From NCBI GenBank assembly GCA_015501075.1, contig JADNYJ010000021.1, positions 248,001 to 312,000 on the forward strand: a DNA stretch of 64,000 nucleotides, written 5' to 3'. The notes beneath the pieces are model-generated. The model worked only from the letters and a program-made list of their open reading frames with translations, was not told where the DNA came from and made no database searches. Source of the DNA: Gymnopilus junonius. Its lineage: Eukaryota > Basidiomycota > Agaricomycetes > Agaricales > Galerinaceae. Position numbers and translations under genes: made by a program. Positions 12,585-24,500 of this stretch are shown here, piece after piece; the stretch's first letter is position 1, and the number at the start of each line of letters is the position of its first letter.

Positions 12585-13482
12585 TGAGGCAGACGAGGAA
12601 TACTTCAAGCATCACCAGGAACCCCTCTTCTCCTCTCACATGCTTGACCTCTCTGAGGAACCCAAGGAGAAGAACATCGAGATTTGCGCCAAGTACTTCA
12701 AGCGCATGGCCCCCATCGGACTTTGGCTCGAGATGGAGATCGGTATCACTGGTGGTGAGGAAGATGGTGTCGACAACACTGGCGCGGACAACGCCAGCTT
12801 GTACACCCAACCTGAGGATGTCTACGACGTGTACAAGGCTTTGAGCGCCATTAGCCCCAACTTCAGCATTGCTGCTGCGTTTGGAAACGTTCACGGTGTC
12901 TACAAGCCCGGAAATGTTAAGCTTCTGCCCGATCTTCTTGGCAAGCACCAGATTTTCACTGAGGAAAAGTTGGGCAAACTGGGATCCAAGCCTCTGTATG
13001 TGCATTCATTTTGGAGTCGTTTTTGTCTGATCGTTTCTCCCTTAGGTACCTCGTCTTCCACGGTGGATCTGGATCTACAAAGGAGGAGATCTCCACTGCT
13101 GTCGGTCATGGTGTCGTCAAGATGAACGTCGACACTGACACCCAGTTCGCCTACCTCGTTGGTATCCGGGTACGTTCCCTTGCGCACTAGGCCCCGCATA
13201 TATTCATTGCTGATCACCCTTTCGTTCTCAGGACTTCGTCTTGAAGAAGAAAGATTACCTCTTGACCCAGGTCGGTAATCCCGAGGGCGCCGACAAGCCC
13301 AACAAGAAGGTAAGTCTTTGGTGTCAAAAAATACTATTTTCAGGACATGCTGCTGATTGCTTTTCTTTCTTTCCTTTCCCCAGTTCTACGATCCTCGTGT
13401 CTGGGTGCGTGAGGGTGAGAAGACCATGACGGCGCGGGTCAAGGAAGCGTGCCAGGATCTTGGCAACGTCAACCGTCTGTAA
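11864..13482 (+). CDS. FBA1: Fructose-bisphosphate aldolase, class II
   Basis: Zinc-dependent aldolase that reversibly splits fructose 1,6-bisphosphate in glycolysis and gluconeogenesis. The ATG is at 11864-11866 (MGILDIVP). The 5' part is cut into very small exons: AGVLTGDNVRKLFDYAKENK, then FAIP (12062-12073), then AI (12127-12132), then NVTSSSTANAVLEAAR. Landmarks are IIIQVSQGGSAYFAGKG, the zinc-binding VVMHSDHCAEKLLPW, the second metal/phosphate region GLWLEMEIGITGGEEDGVD, AAFGNVHGVYKPG, LVFHGGSGST and VKMNVDTDTQFAY. The end is DLGNVNRL with a TAA at 13480-13482. Length is about 355 residues, normal for fungal FBA1. No defect is seen, and the metal-site histidines and glutamate are present. 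Confidence 0.97.
12127..12132 (+). other. 6-nt microexon of FBA1
   Basis: The exon GCCATC (Ala-Ile) sits between an acceptor ending ..TTCCAG at 12126 and a donor GTAAGT starting at 12133. It is needed to join FAIP (exon 12062-12073) to NVTSSST and give the conserved aldolase stretch IPAINVTSSST. Skipping it would keep frame but lose two conserved residues. Confidence 0.85.
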
Positions 13483-13889
13483 TTGTTATCCGGTCTGGAA
13501 GGGAAAGTTTTCCAGAAGAATCAAAGTGTATGAAATAGTATAGAATTATTGTGATTTTTGGAGGGAATCATTTTAGCTTTGTATGCCTGCTACGTCGCCT
13601 GTGCAGGTGTTAAAACTGTCAGTACAGAAGGCGAGAAAATTGCACGCTAGGCCCTAGGGCCTAGGAGGGTGAAGGCACGAGAAATTTTTTCTGTATTCGG
13701 GATCCAGAACCAGTCATTATGGTTGTTTTCTACAAGTTTGCAACTTTGTCGTTTTCTCCTGATGCCTTTCTGAACGGATTCGTTGACCCATGGCTATGCT
13801 GGACTGCTTATAAGAGTCTGTTGTAGGAGGCTGTCAGCCGCTCGAGATTGGCATGGCAATGCCGCGTTCGTAAAAATTGCATCCTCGTG

Positions 13890-15183
13890 GGCAGGTGTCG
13901 TATGTCTTATTCGATTTTGACTTTTCTACCATGTTTTCTCTTGATACTCCCGGGCATTGTGTTGTGCGACTTATCAGGTCAGTTCGTTTTATTGCTTCGT
14001 CATATTTTGCGCTGACCCGACTGCCCTATGCAAAAGTGGCATTTGCTCAAGATTCTTTCGACTGGCTATCAAGCTTGTGCGCGACGACTCTGACGAGTAT
14101 AGTATCCTGCGGTTCTTGAATTAACAGCCTCTGGAAACTCTGCGAGAGAACTCTGTGATTCCAGTTGTGGAATTGCTGCCTATTGAAGGATTTTGGTTCG
14201 CCTTGATGCTGAGGTAGGCCTCGACACTTTCTAACTTGGCCTTCTACTGAGGAATCCATAGATGGGGTCAATCTGCGGGACGGCCCAACCCATGTACGAT
14301 GCTTGACGGACTACTAGTAGATTGTACGCATGCCATACTGAAGGTTTGATTCATGTTTGATGAACCGCAGTCCGTGGGTGCAGAACTGAGAATGTATTTG
14401 ACATGTACAGGGTCTGTCATTTCTTCATAAACATAATATCAGCCATGGGGTAAGTCTTCTCTGTTTCTATAGATAGGAAAGGAGTTCATGTTTTTGCAGG
14501 ATATAGAGCGCAACGTGCTGGTCAATCATTTTTGCATTGCTAACCCAAACTGTCAAATTCGTCGTGACTTGCGTTTTCAACGACGCTTATCATATTTCAT
14601 TTCGACTGTTCTGTCATATTTTCCACAGACTTAGACCGCAGGGGATATCGACTCTCCTCTAAAATGTCTTGGGGTACATTTTGTAAGGTGTACGACACTT
14701 CCCAAAGCAATTTGACTTCCACCCCTGTACAGTATCTTCAACGTTGGCAACCTAGGCGTTCTATTCTGTGACCGATATCAGCTTGTTTTCTTATTCTCCT
14801 TGTATTTTTTTTATCTCACCTAATCCTTACAGCACTTGGTACCAGCTGCATCCTTCGTTGCACCGCTGCTGGGATATGATGATAACACATGACCTTGAGC
14901 GTCAGTACTGCGATGGAAGCTCTGCAATTCTTTGAAGAAATGTTTTCTCAGCTGACGGAGACTCAGGTCGGAACCCCGTTTTGGGAAGACGATCGTGAAA
15001 TGTACGTTCCTTATGATAAATACGATAGCTGGCGAAATTTCCCTTCGCGTTTTACAAAGACATGGGCTATATACGCTGAAGGACCTCCGATTCCGAGTCC
15101 TTTGATGACGAAGTTTCTTCGTTGGCTCTGCAGGCGCGAATGGATATATCATACTGTGGTCTATATTCGGTGGTTTGCTTAAA
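13890..15183 (+). pseudogene. Decayed upstream copy of the kinase-like gene at 18539-20143
   Basis: Nucleotide and protein similarity to the intact kinase-like gene runs through most of this stretch. At about 14034-14215 it reads KVAFAQDS.., then LVRDDSDEY.ILRFLN, where the next CAA (Gln) of the intact copy has become TAA (stop). A small deletion near 14062 removes part of the VAIK lysine region. The segment at about 14520-14665 matches the part around the active-site loop but has lost the DFDF block. The 3' part (about 14889-15181) is well kept: MEALQFFEEMFSQLTETQ, TPFWEDD, WLCRREWIYHTVVYIRWF, then an early stop. A stray piece at about 13899-13945 encodes VSYVLFDFDFS, which belongs in the middle of the gene. 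Either a third copy or a rearrangement is involved. The copy is dead as a full-length kinase. Confidence 0.85.
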
Positions 15184-16997
15184 GTTGGTCTTGATGCCGA
15201 CAAAGGTGTCTACTCAGTTTATTGGCCTAAATTTGTCTAGTTGGGGACCTATTGTTCACCATCGCTCTATATTTGGGTGACCATTACTTAGTCATTGTGA
15301 TCGCCAGTGATTCAACTTACTGCATTCTAACTCCAATGCCAGTTGTCCAGCGATGGGGACCTAGTGGCAGTCTCAATGAACGGTCAGGGCAGTTTTGGGC
15401 AATAACACATGGGAGCCAGAGACGTCCTTACGGAAATGCCCGATGGAGATGCTATCGGTTAGCTAGGACTCTCTTCTGAGAAAGCTTCCGAGCAACCACC
15501 CGTTAGCTGTTTCTGCTTCCGCGGAGCGAAGAAGCATGCGGTGACCATAGGTGGATTCCGCTATCTTCTCACAGGCAGTTTCCTCTCCTTGAGCGGTGTG
15601 TATGACTCAATTTGTATAATGAATATCTCTCACGCATTTTTAACTTGAAAAGGCCTAGTCACTGACTTGATCCGACTGGTTGGGAATGCCGAATCTCAAG
15701 GTTCCTGTAAGTCAGCGTGTATTAATTTATTTCTGAATGATCACATTGTGGCTAGATCTAGCATGCACATTACAGTTCGGCATTGCGTTCCGACGGGCGC
15801 CTATTCGATGATGTCATGTGTGTTGTTGAGTCAGCACTTCGGATTTGATGATCAATTTCTCACCAACCTCGCTACTTTGCCTTCGAGAACGCGGGGGTTG
15901 TAAACTTATCTTGATTCTCATCATTCCTGATGTCTTCCGTTTGCTGTCTTCTTCATTGCTGCCTCTGCATTTCGGTTCATATTCCTTGAACCTGAGAAAA
16001 TCGATGTGTGTGTGAGTGAGATTATCGTGTCCAATTTTGGACAGTGGCTGTCAAGGATTAATCGACTGTGTGCACCTACCACCTGCTCACTGTCCCACTG
16101 TTCTGTCTAGGTATTGATGGAAACTTGAATCACGGTGCCGGATAGACCCTGGCCGCATCGGGGCTGAATAAAGGACAAGGATTGAGTAGTACGTATGGCG
16201 ACCCACTGCCGCCTTGCTTGCTTATCTAGAAAATTAATTCATAAGTAATGACCTCAATTTCCAAGTCTACAATCCTACGAGTTTTTCTTCGATAAGTAGA
16301 GTGCTGTAGTCCTTTTACTTCTACAAATCCCCTTAAAAGAAGCATCAGAACAGAAGCTCAGCGTCTTGCCCTACATACTTCATCAAATGTTTATTCCCTT
16401 TCAGTTGACATGTCGAGCCTTGTGCCCAACACAGCCTTAAGGGTACTAAGGACTAGAACAAGGTCAGAAGGTTGAGCACGTACAATGTTCCCATGACTTT
16501 TCCCTGTGTATTCTCTCAAACAGGTAAATGACTCAAACATTTACTGCTTCCGGCAACGCGTTGCAAAATGGCGTGTTTACCATGTGCCGTTCTGGCGGCA
16601 CAGTGATTCGTATCCGGCTGGTAATGGGCAAAAAGTGTCAGTGGATCCAGGTCCGAAATCTCATTTTGGAAAGAAGGATCCTTGCTTCCGGTCGTCAAGT
16701 TCCGCTTTCTACCCTAGCAAAGAGATTGACGCCATCTAAATTGTCAGGTGCATTATGAGGTCGTGTAAGGGTTCTCTCCAGGGGAATGGAAGTTGTCTAA
16801 GGATTGTTAGCCAATCACCATCCATCCACTTATCAGCGAATCCTTATTACTCTTATTACTTAACTCCTTTTTTTTGTTCTCCGACTTCCTGCCAGCGTAT
16901 AAATTCTACCTCTTTTTTGATTGAGCTCTCAGGTCGACAACCCATTCACGGGTTATCATTCCTCTTCTCATTTCCGAGTCCACAACACCCCGACACC
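15184..16997. other. Gene-poor stretch downstream of the kinase relic
   Basis: About 1.8 kb of mixed composition. Short spliceable pieces can be read on the plus strand around 15555-15720 (for example a frame with FRYLLTGSFLSLSG, then VTDLIRLVGNAESQGS). I cannot tie them to a family; they may be remains of another decayed gene. The last 100 nt act as promoter of the gene at 16998. Confidence 0.35.
16898..16903 (+). promoter_or_regulatory. TATA box of the gene at 16998
   Basis: TATAAA lies 95 nt upstream of the ATG at 16998, with a pyrimidine-rich stretch between them. The position suits a fungal core promoter. Confidence 0.5.
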
Positions 16998-17826
16998 ATG
17001 TCTCAACCAATCCCCGTTGTACAGTTTTCGGTGAGTCTTTCTGTTTACTGGGTGAAGTCCGCATCTCTTATATACCATATACCTTGCATTTTATTTTGAA
17101 GATTGGCGAAAAGGTGAAGCTCAATCACAAGATTCAAGGCTCTAGCGAGAATCCATTCGTATATGGGGGCGACCCAACCCAGGAAAGTAACCGCACCAAG
17201 TCCGAAATGTCTAAAGATACGGAAGTGGTCATCAAATTGGACCAGGCCCGATTCTTGCCACGGTCATCTGTATGTCTTACGTTGGGACTTATGGAAAACA
17301 TATTACTGACCAACTTCTCTTAGACGGGTGGAGCTGGGATGACAGAGGATCCTCAGAAAGATTATTCGTGCCAGAAATCAATGGGCGCCAAATATCGGGT
17401 GGTCAAAGATCTGGATGGCTTGACCGATGATCTGCGGTACAGGGTCCCGCATACGCACCTTTCAAGGACCGAAGGTGGAGGACGTGATGAGTTTAAAACC
17501 TTCCGCAATGGTCAATACGCACATGTCATCAAGGAATGGAGCTGGACAACAAGATCAGAGGGGAAGCAAAGCCTCAAGGTTAATGACGTTATCAAGATTT
17601 CTGGTCAGGCACTTAGCCAGCGCATGGTAGGTGATATTACAATTGCTTGTTTACCAGTGGCCACTGGACTAAAAAAAATTCCTCCCAGGGGACAGCGCTG
17701 CAGGAATCAACAGTTCATGTAAACTCGGCTGCGTACGCATTCTATAGGACGGATACGAAGGAGAAACGCCCCATCTACTGGAAGTCGGACGAATTCCACC
17801 CTCCTTCTGCCTACAAGAAGACTTAG
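16998..17826 (+). CDS. Uncharacterised small basic protein
   Basis: No family recognised. There are four exons: MSQPIPVVQFS, then IGEKVKLNHKIQG.. to LPRSS, then TGGAGMTEDPQKDYS.. to SQRM, then GTALQESTVHVN.. to PPSAYKKT, with a TAG at 17824-17826. All three introns have good GT/AG ends and keep one frame, which is the main evidence that it is a real gene. The product is about 210 residues, soluble, with no signal peptide or membrane segment, rich in Lys, Asp and Thr. A TATA box stands 95 nt upstream. It lies between the two copies of the kinase-like gene. Base use and splicing look normal and no damage is seen. Confidence 0.65.
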
Positions 17827-18538
17827 TCTTGTTTAAATTTACGATCACGACTTATAGCGGTTGGACCCCTCTTGCTAGTTGCCAATTGCAATGGGAAATT
17901 TGTATATTGTAACTACTACTCAAGTCTCAAGGACTTTAAATTGAATTTGGATATCTAAGCATGGGCCTTTGGCTATAGAGCAATCGTGGGATTTTCTTTT
18001 CCGGATGCGCGATCCGAAACGAAGTGCGGCGGCTTGAAAGGTCGTCCAACAGCAAGGCAATACAGCACGCATAAACATGAGACTGGTTATCAGAGGGCTC
18101 CTTTCATACTTATAAGAAAGCAAAAACATCCGTTACCTATGTGTTGGGCGTGGGGACCTCGGCCCCGAGTAAGTGGTTGGAAACGCGAGATCTAGAGGGG
18201 ACGCGCTTGGATTCATGTGGAGGATGGTGCTTGCTGCCGCCATACACCGCCGCGCATTCTGAAATCCAGATTTACTGGTTATATATGTGTCGCTCTTGCA
18301 GACATGTAAATTTCTGATGCGGAGGTTGCAAGTAAAGACAGGATTAGTATCGGATTACTTACCAAAAATGCGATCACATGCGTGCGAAATCACGGGCCTG
18401 TAAACAATGGTTCAAGTCAGGTTCAAGTTGACAGCTTTGACCAAACCTTTCAAGCTTCAACGAGGCAGCCACGCCCTTCTCACCCTTATTCGCTATGGAG
18501 GTTGAGCTGTTCCTCGCTATTTTACTTTCCGTTGATTG

Positions 18539-20143
18539 ATGACCAGCTTAAACTGTTTGCAGAGACGCACCCCCACGGTTCCTTCCACTTTTCAACTGGA
18601 TCAAGACGATTTCAGTATACAAGAACGACTCAAATTCTGGGACGCTCCAGACACCATCCGTTTCTTTGAAGAGCATGGCTATATTCTCTATAAACGAATA
18701 TTCTCTTATGGTGACCCATCTTCCGCGTCAACCCCGGTACTGTCGTCTGGTGATTTTATGGAGGACAATTATCCTTATGCGTCTTACGACCATAAGTCCG
18801 ACCCAGATAAGAAGCTTCTTGCGACAGACTCAAGAGTCGGTGTCATCACTGCCTCATTTTTTGCACTTAACTAACTGCCTCAGGGGAAAGTTGCATTTGC
18901 CCAGGATTCTGTTGGACGACACGTTGCTATCAAACTCGTACGTGACGACTCCGACGAGTACCGTATTCTGCGGTTTCTGAATCAACAATCCTTGGAAATT
19001 CTGCGCGAGAATTGTGTGATCCCTGTTCTGGAATTATTGCCCATTGAAGGGTTCTGGTTTGCGGTGATGCCAAGGTAAATGCCAATACTATATGCCTTAT
19101 CCTTCACTAAGGGATCCATAGATGGGGCGAATCCGCGCGACATCCCGATCCCGTTACGATCCTCGGTGCATTAGAATTCATGCATTCAATGCTGAAGGTT
19201 CGATTCATGTTTGATGAGTTGCAACCAGCAGGCAAGACACATCTAATTCGATTCTTTACAGGGTTTGACATTTCTTCATAAACATAATATCAGTCATGGA
19301 GTATGCCTTCGTCTGTTTCTACACCAGATAGACTCATCTGATATCACAGGATATAAACGACGAAAATGTGTTAGTCAACCATTTTTGCGATGCAAGGAAC
19401 GCCACGAACTGCCAAATTCGACGTGATTTATGTTCTAAACAGCGCTTATCGTACGCATTATTTGATTTCGATTTCTCTGTCATATTGCCTGCAGACTCGG
19501 ACCGCAGGGAATATCGACTCCCATATAAAAGGTCCTGGGGTTCATGTTGTAGAGTGTACGACACTGCCCAGGGTGAATTTGATTACAACCCTTTTGTCTT
19601 TGACGTTGGTAACATGGGCGCTGTGTTCTGTTATATATATCAGGTTGGATTTACTTTTCTTGCATTCTTTTGTATCTTATTGGCCCCTTGCAGCATTTGG
19701 CGCCAGCTGCACCCTTCCTTGCACCGTTGTTGGATAGGATGACAACACGCGACCTCGAGCGTCGCTTTACTGCAATGGAAGCTCTTCAATTCTTTGAAGA
19801 CATGTTTTCCAAAATGACGGAAACTCAGCTCGGAACCCCGTTTTGGGAAGATGATCTAGAGGTGTACGTGCCTTACGATAAATACAATAGGTGGATAAAT
19901 CTACCTCCTGATTTTGCAAGGACATGGGCCGTGTATAGAGAACCACCAATCCCTTTGAAGACATGGTTTCTCCGTTGGCTCTGCAGGCGTGAATGGGTGT
20001 ATCATACTGTGGCATTTATTCGGTGGTTCACTTACAGACTGAGATTGGTGCTGTTACCAAGAAGGCTGACTACTAGCCAGTTCGTCGGTCTCAGGTCCTC
20101 TAGCTCGATACATTTTGTTCCGAAACGTTTTCTATTACTATAA
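18539..20143 (+). CDS. Kinase-like protein, agaricomycete type (intact copy)
   Basis: Protein-kinase fold with divergent signature residues. From the ATG at 18539 (the start is not certain; an ATG at 18496 would need a very short intron) it reads FQLDQDDFSIQERLKFWDAP and GKVAFAQDSVGRHVAIKL, which supplies the ATP-anchoring lysine. WFAVMPRWGES marks the hinge side, and LKGLTFLHKHNISHGDINDENVLV is the catalytic loop with HGD in place of HRD. The metal-binding block is ALFDFDFSV, that is DFD instead of DFG. The C-lobe includes FDVGNMGAVF, and the tail has WLCRREWVYHTVAFIRWFTYRLRL. The stop is the TAA at 20141-20143. It may still bind ATP, because Lys, Asp, Asn and the DFx Asp are all present. 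A degraded sister copy lies about 4.5 kb upstream. Confidence 0.8.
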
Positions 20144-20531
20144 TTCATCTTTATATTGGATTTGGTGCACTTGAACCCTCAGTATAGCCCGCCATAATTC
20201 CCAAGCGTCAATGCAGCAGTTCAAGCTCCTCCACCGGATGAATCCCCAGTCTGCGGAAGATAGAGAAATTAAGACTGAATCAAAGAATGTGCCTTCATGA
20301 AATGTAAAAGTGACCAATAACTGAGTGATTGATTATCATAAGGCTGAGATAGTTTGAGACTATGATCTCCTGGGGCAAATGGGAGGTCTTGGGAGTGCAA
20401 GCCTATTTTTCCCAGGATTCACGCTTCGGACGGTCATAAATCTCAGGCTCTCTTGTACAGGTGCCAGGATCATAGCCATTCTCCCCTCCGACAGTGCTAT
20501 TACTTACGCTGCCTGTTTCTTTGCAAAATCA

Positions 20532-20864
20532 ATGCTGCCTCAAGAACTTGTCGACCTCGTCATGGACGAAGTTGCTTCAATGAACGACACCGATACCCTA
20601 CGGAATTGTATATATGTTTCCAGAGCATACCATGCACCAGCTCGGAAGCACATTTTTGCGAATTTGGAGATCGTCGTTGATGAGAGCATAAGGAGCGGCG
20701 CAAGGAGGCTGCGCAAAATCCTAGAGAACGACCTGGGCCTTCAGCGCGGAATTCGCTCTTTCAAGCTGCGCCTTTCAGCTGAAAAGAAATTGGGAAGGGC
20801 GCTTTTGGCAGCACTCTTCAAGCTCATTCAGTTTCCGAATTTGAAAATAAAACGTTCCTTATAA
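20532..20864 (+). CDS. F-box-type protein, truncated
   Basis: The 110-residue frame opens at the ATG at 20532 with MLPQELVDLVMDEVASMND, then LRNCIYVSRAYHAPARKHIFANLEI. This is the usual F-box opening of fungal F-box/LRR proteins, which act as substrate receptors of SCF ubiquitin ligases by binding Skp1. Family members usually run to 350-550 residues, but this one stops after FPNLKIKRSL at 20864. The sequence behind it soon turns into a fragment resembling a CHAT-protease gene (about 21075). It is probably a broken gene; a short product cannot be excluded. Confidence 0.6.
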   Translation: MLPQELVDLVMDEVASMNDTDTLRNCIYVSRAYHAPARKHIFANLEIVVDESIRSGARRLRKILENDLGLQRGIRSFKLRLSAEKKLGRALLAALFKLIQFPNLKIKRSL

Positions 20865-21074
20865 CTTAAAGTATTCTTCCAACTACAAATGTCAACCCCG
20901 AGCTACCATCCAGTGGAATCAGGGCTATTACCATTGAATGTACCCTTTTTCTTACCAATCAACGAGATCAAAGGACTGTACTTGACCCATTGTACAGGCC
21001 CTGGACGGAGCTTGACAACGCTTTATCCGACGCGTGGTTACAAGATGCTTTTTGCTTACCCTTTGTTATGTTGG

Positions 21075-21150
21075 ACGACTTGTAACCAAATACACCAGGC
21101 CATCCGAGTTTGCCTACGACTCCGAAAGAAATCGAGCTCACAGTAAACCG
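21075..21150 (+). pseudogene. Fragment of a CHAT-domain protease gene
   Basis: The stretch matches the N-terminal edge of the CHAT domain of the gene at 21558-26194 (compare about 25488-25560). Here the frame reads PNTPGHPSLPTTPKEIEL, against PNTPGHAGLPMTLKEISL in the intact gene. The codon before it is TAA here and CAA in the intact copy. Similarity fades on both sides, so only a scrap of a related gene remains. Confidence 0.7.
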
Positions 21151-21557
21151 CACTATACACCATCTAATTAAGCAGCATGCTACTGACCAACCTGCACACA
21201 GAAATTCAGAATGTGAATACAATATTACGACATAGGGGTCGCCGACTCGCTGCCCAAGAGACGCGACATTAAGAACGTGTCTGTATCACGTGAGACGTTA
21301 CATAAGTTACGTGCGGGCCCAGGCAACAGGCCAGCACATTTATTCATGATACCCGTACAACTTAACAACACTCTTCTAACTGCTTATCACTGGTGATCTT
21401 TTCTAATCCATTCGAGGGAATACGCGAAGGCCATTAGGGAATGCTTGCCCTTTTTTTGTTCTGTAGCCTTAATTTTGGAAAACTAGTAAGCATTTAAGTA
21501 GTTATTTTGAGTGACTTCTTACCTGACCCAAGAGTAAATAAAGTGGAGTCCCAGTCC

Positions 21558-24500
21558 ATGAACACAACCACCTTTGTGGCGACTCGGCTTTGGGCGGAAG
21601 TCCAGACTCTTTCTCTGGATGATGTTTCACTCTACATTCAAGATCCTCACTTACTCCGGCAAAAAGGAAAAATTGCCTCAATATTGCAAAATACTAGTGA
21701 TGGGCCCGGATCTCATGATTTGGAGCCCATGGAAGCTATCTTACTCCTCCATCGCTACTCCCTATTACACTCCGATAGGGACATTGTTCAAGGAACTCAT
21801 TTGGTTCTCAACTCAGTACAGCTTGCTGATGAACCCCACTACGCTTACTTCTTCTTTCTTCTGGCAAGCCATTCTTGGGATCTTTTTGAGAGGACAACAC
21901 AGATCCAGCACCTTGAATCTGCTATTGAGCTATTAGGGCAGCTTCGTTCACTCAGGGAACAGGAATTTAGGAGTGATGTGTATGCTATGATTTCTCTTGT
22001 TTATGCTTCTGCATCTATGCAGTACTATCTGACGGAGGGAGAGATACAAGCTCGTGAAGCAGCTTCAAAGGCCTTGACAGTCGCCCGTCAAAATTTGTCT
22101 GGGTTGAAGTGGATGTTTTCACCTAGGACGAGGACGTTAATCGTGGTTGCGGATGTTGTCCGATATCGTTATATGACTTTCGGACAACAAGAGGAACTTG
22201 ATGCAGAATCATTAGACACTATTCGGTTGATTCTGGACACGACGTTGGCGATCAGGGGTGGCAATTTTCAATTTGACGCTCTCATGGTTCTGATAGTGAC
22301 CATCGTCTTCCAGGTATCCAAGGTGGTCGATCTTGATATCTTGCAGGTAAATCTTCATACCCTTCGGTGCCTCGCGTTACTGGCATTTTCAGCCAACTCA
22401 TCGACTTCGAGTGGCAATTTATCACCATCAAAGGAGGCCATCGAAAATATCTTACATGCACTGGATCGATGCACTGTATCATCCTCTAATCGACCTTTTT
22501 GTCTGATCTTCACTGCAGACAGTTTCGACTTAGAAGCCTTACCTCAAGATGTAGATGTGGCTATCCATGGTCATAGAAATGTGCACAATTGGCCAACGGA
22601 ATGGGAAAAGGCCAAAATATACCTGCGAGAACAACTGCTTGCTTTGACTTCCGGCCCATCGTCGAGTATGCAAGTTCAACGGCCAGATTTTCTGACCTTT
22701 TTTGTTGTTGGTAAAGTAGACCATCGTTCAAGTCAGGCACGGGTACGATATCAACAAGTGGATCCCGAAGAGGCACACATCTGCATTTTCAAATTAAATG
22801 TTGTATCAGTAATGGCTTTGATGGATGGCGCCGGTGAGCTACTGGTCATATAGACTATAGATCACATAATTTAACTCAGACAGGTCCTATCACGCACACC
22901 GATTTCACTCGTTACTTCCGCGCTCTAGCTGAAAGCTTGTCTACACATGAGTTGGACTTTTTGGTACAATATCCTGACGAAGTTCACAATCTTTTCGCAA
23001 CGTCCAAATTTTTGGGAAGTTTGGAACGACCACTCGTTGAATGGAAGGACTCTCCAGCTGTGAAAGCTTATATCTTCTATCTCAAAGCAGGACTGAATAA
23101 TTTCAAGAAGGCCGGTCACAGTCTTCATACTGTCACTTTAGACAAGGAGCCCGGTCATTCACATTTCTTTTACCAACTTGCTGCCGACCTCCGAGATTCT
23201 GAAGCTGATAGCGAAGCAGTCAGTCTCTCTGAGAGGTTGATTAAAGAGTTCCTCCGAGTACAGAGACGTGGAACGTCTTTACATTTCCTGGGAATGGTTG
23301 AACTGGCGTCAACTCTGACGCTGGGCTTTTTACACCGAGACGGGAGGTTGGCCTCTTTTGCAGTTGCTTTGGAACTGTTCAGAGAGGCGGTGAAAGCACG
23401 TTTTGCGGAGCCATGGCCGATTGTAGCGAAGAGGGTCATAGTTTTTGGTCGGATTCTGCATAACCGGTATCGCTATTTTGCTGAATCAGATGAGAATTTG
23501 GAAAAGACTATGGAAATCCTTGATGTTCTCTGGGATATCATACCAGTTGGAAGGCCATTTCGTGCTTCAGTGCTTGAAATCATTGTCATATCAGCATTAT
23601 TATATCTCTCACGTGGCATCGACACTGATTCCTGGTTAAAGACACTGAAACACCTCACTTTGGCTGTGGAACTTCATCTTCAAGGGTCACTCGAAGAAGG
23701 CATTGGGTTGGACAACGAGGATACAGCTGATATCGCAGAGATTCTATTACAGAGAGGTCTCGACCCTGCAGGTGGCTTCACCCTGGCTTCACAGGCTATA
23801 TGTCTGGTACACATTGCCGACATGATTCGGGCGACTGCATGGGATGCTTGTAGTAAACCCGGCTTCTTCAAGCTCTCAGCGTCGCTTTATAAACGGAGCA
23901 TTGGACTTCTCCCCGAGACTGACGAAGCATATGAGAGGGAAAGGCCTGCAGTCGCCTCCGCTTGGGCAATTGAGAAAGCTGGACTCAGGCACGCAATTCT
24001 TACTCTTGGTCGAGGGGATCATTCCAATTTCACCTTGGAACCAAGTTTGGAATCAACTGCTATCTTCAGTTATCGGGCAGTTACCAATACCTTATCCGCT
24101 TATAGACCAAAATCATACAGCCATTCCTGTCTTTTGCACTATTATGTGACTTGGGTGTCATATCTACCCAAGCAAGAAAGCGAAACGGATGCGATATCAG
24201 ATAACAGTATAACTGTATATTCTGCTTCTCCCTGGCCAGATGATTTCATGTCTCTTCCAGGATCCACGGAAGTCTCTAGCCAAGATCGACCAATTCTGCC
24301 GAGCGTAATTTTACCTGGAATTGAGAAAGTCATAACTGACGAGGCCCACGAAATCTTCAAAATGCCTTTGGAATTGAGAACCATCCGGGCATTTATGGGT
24401 AGCATTGACTCTGAAGTACGAGTCCTTGAGAAGACTACCTCATACATATCTGAAAATGTCATCCGGTGGTCTTCTGAACCTACATATTGGAACCCACGAG

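Noticed and set aside
12502..13005. Open frame of 167 codons on the minus strand
   Set aside because: Antisense to the well-conserved FBA1 exon; codon bias of the real gene keeps this strand open.
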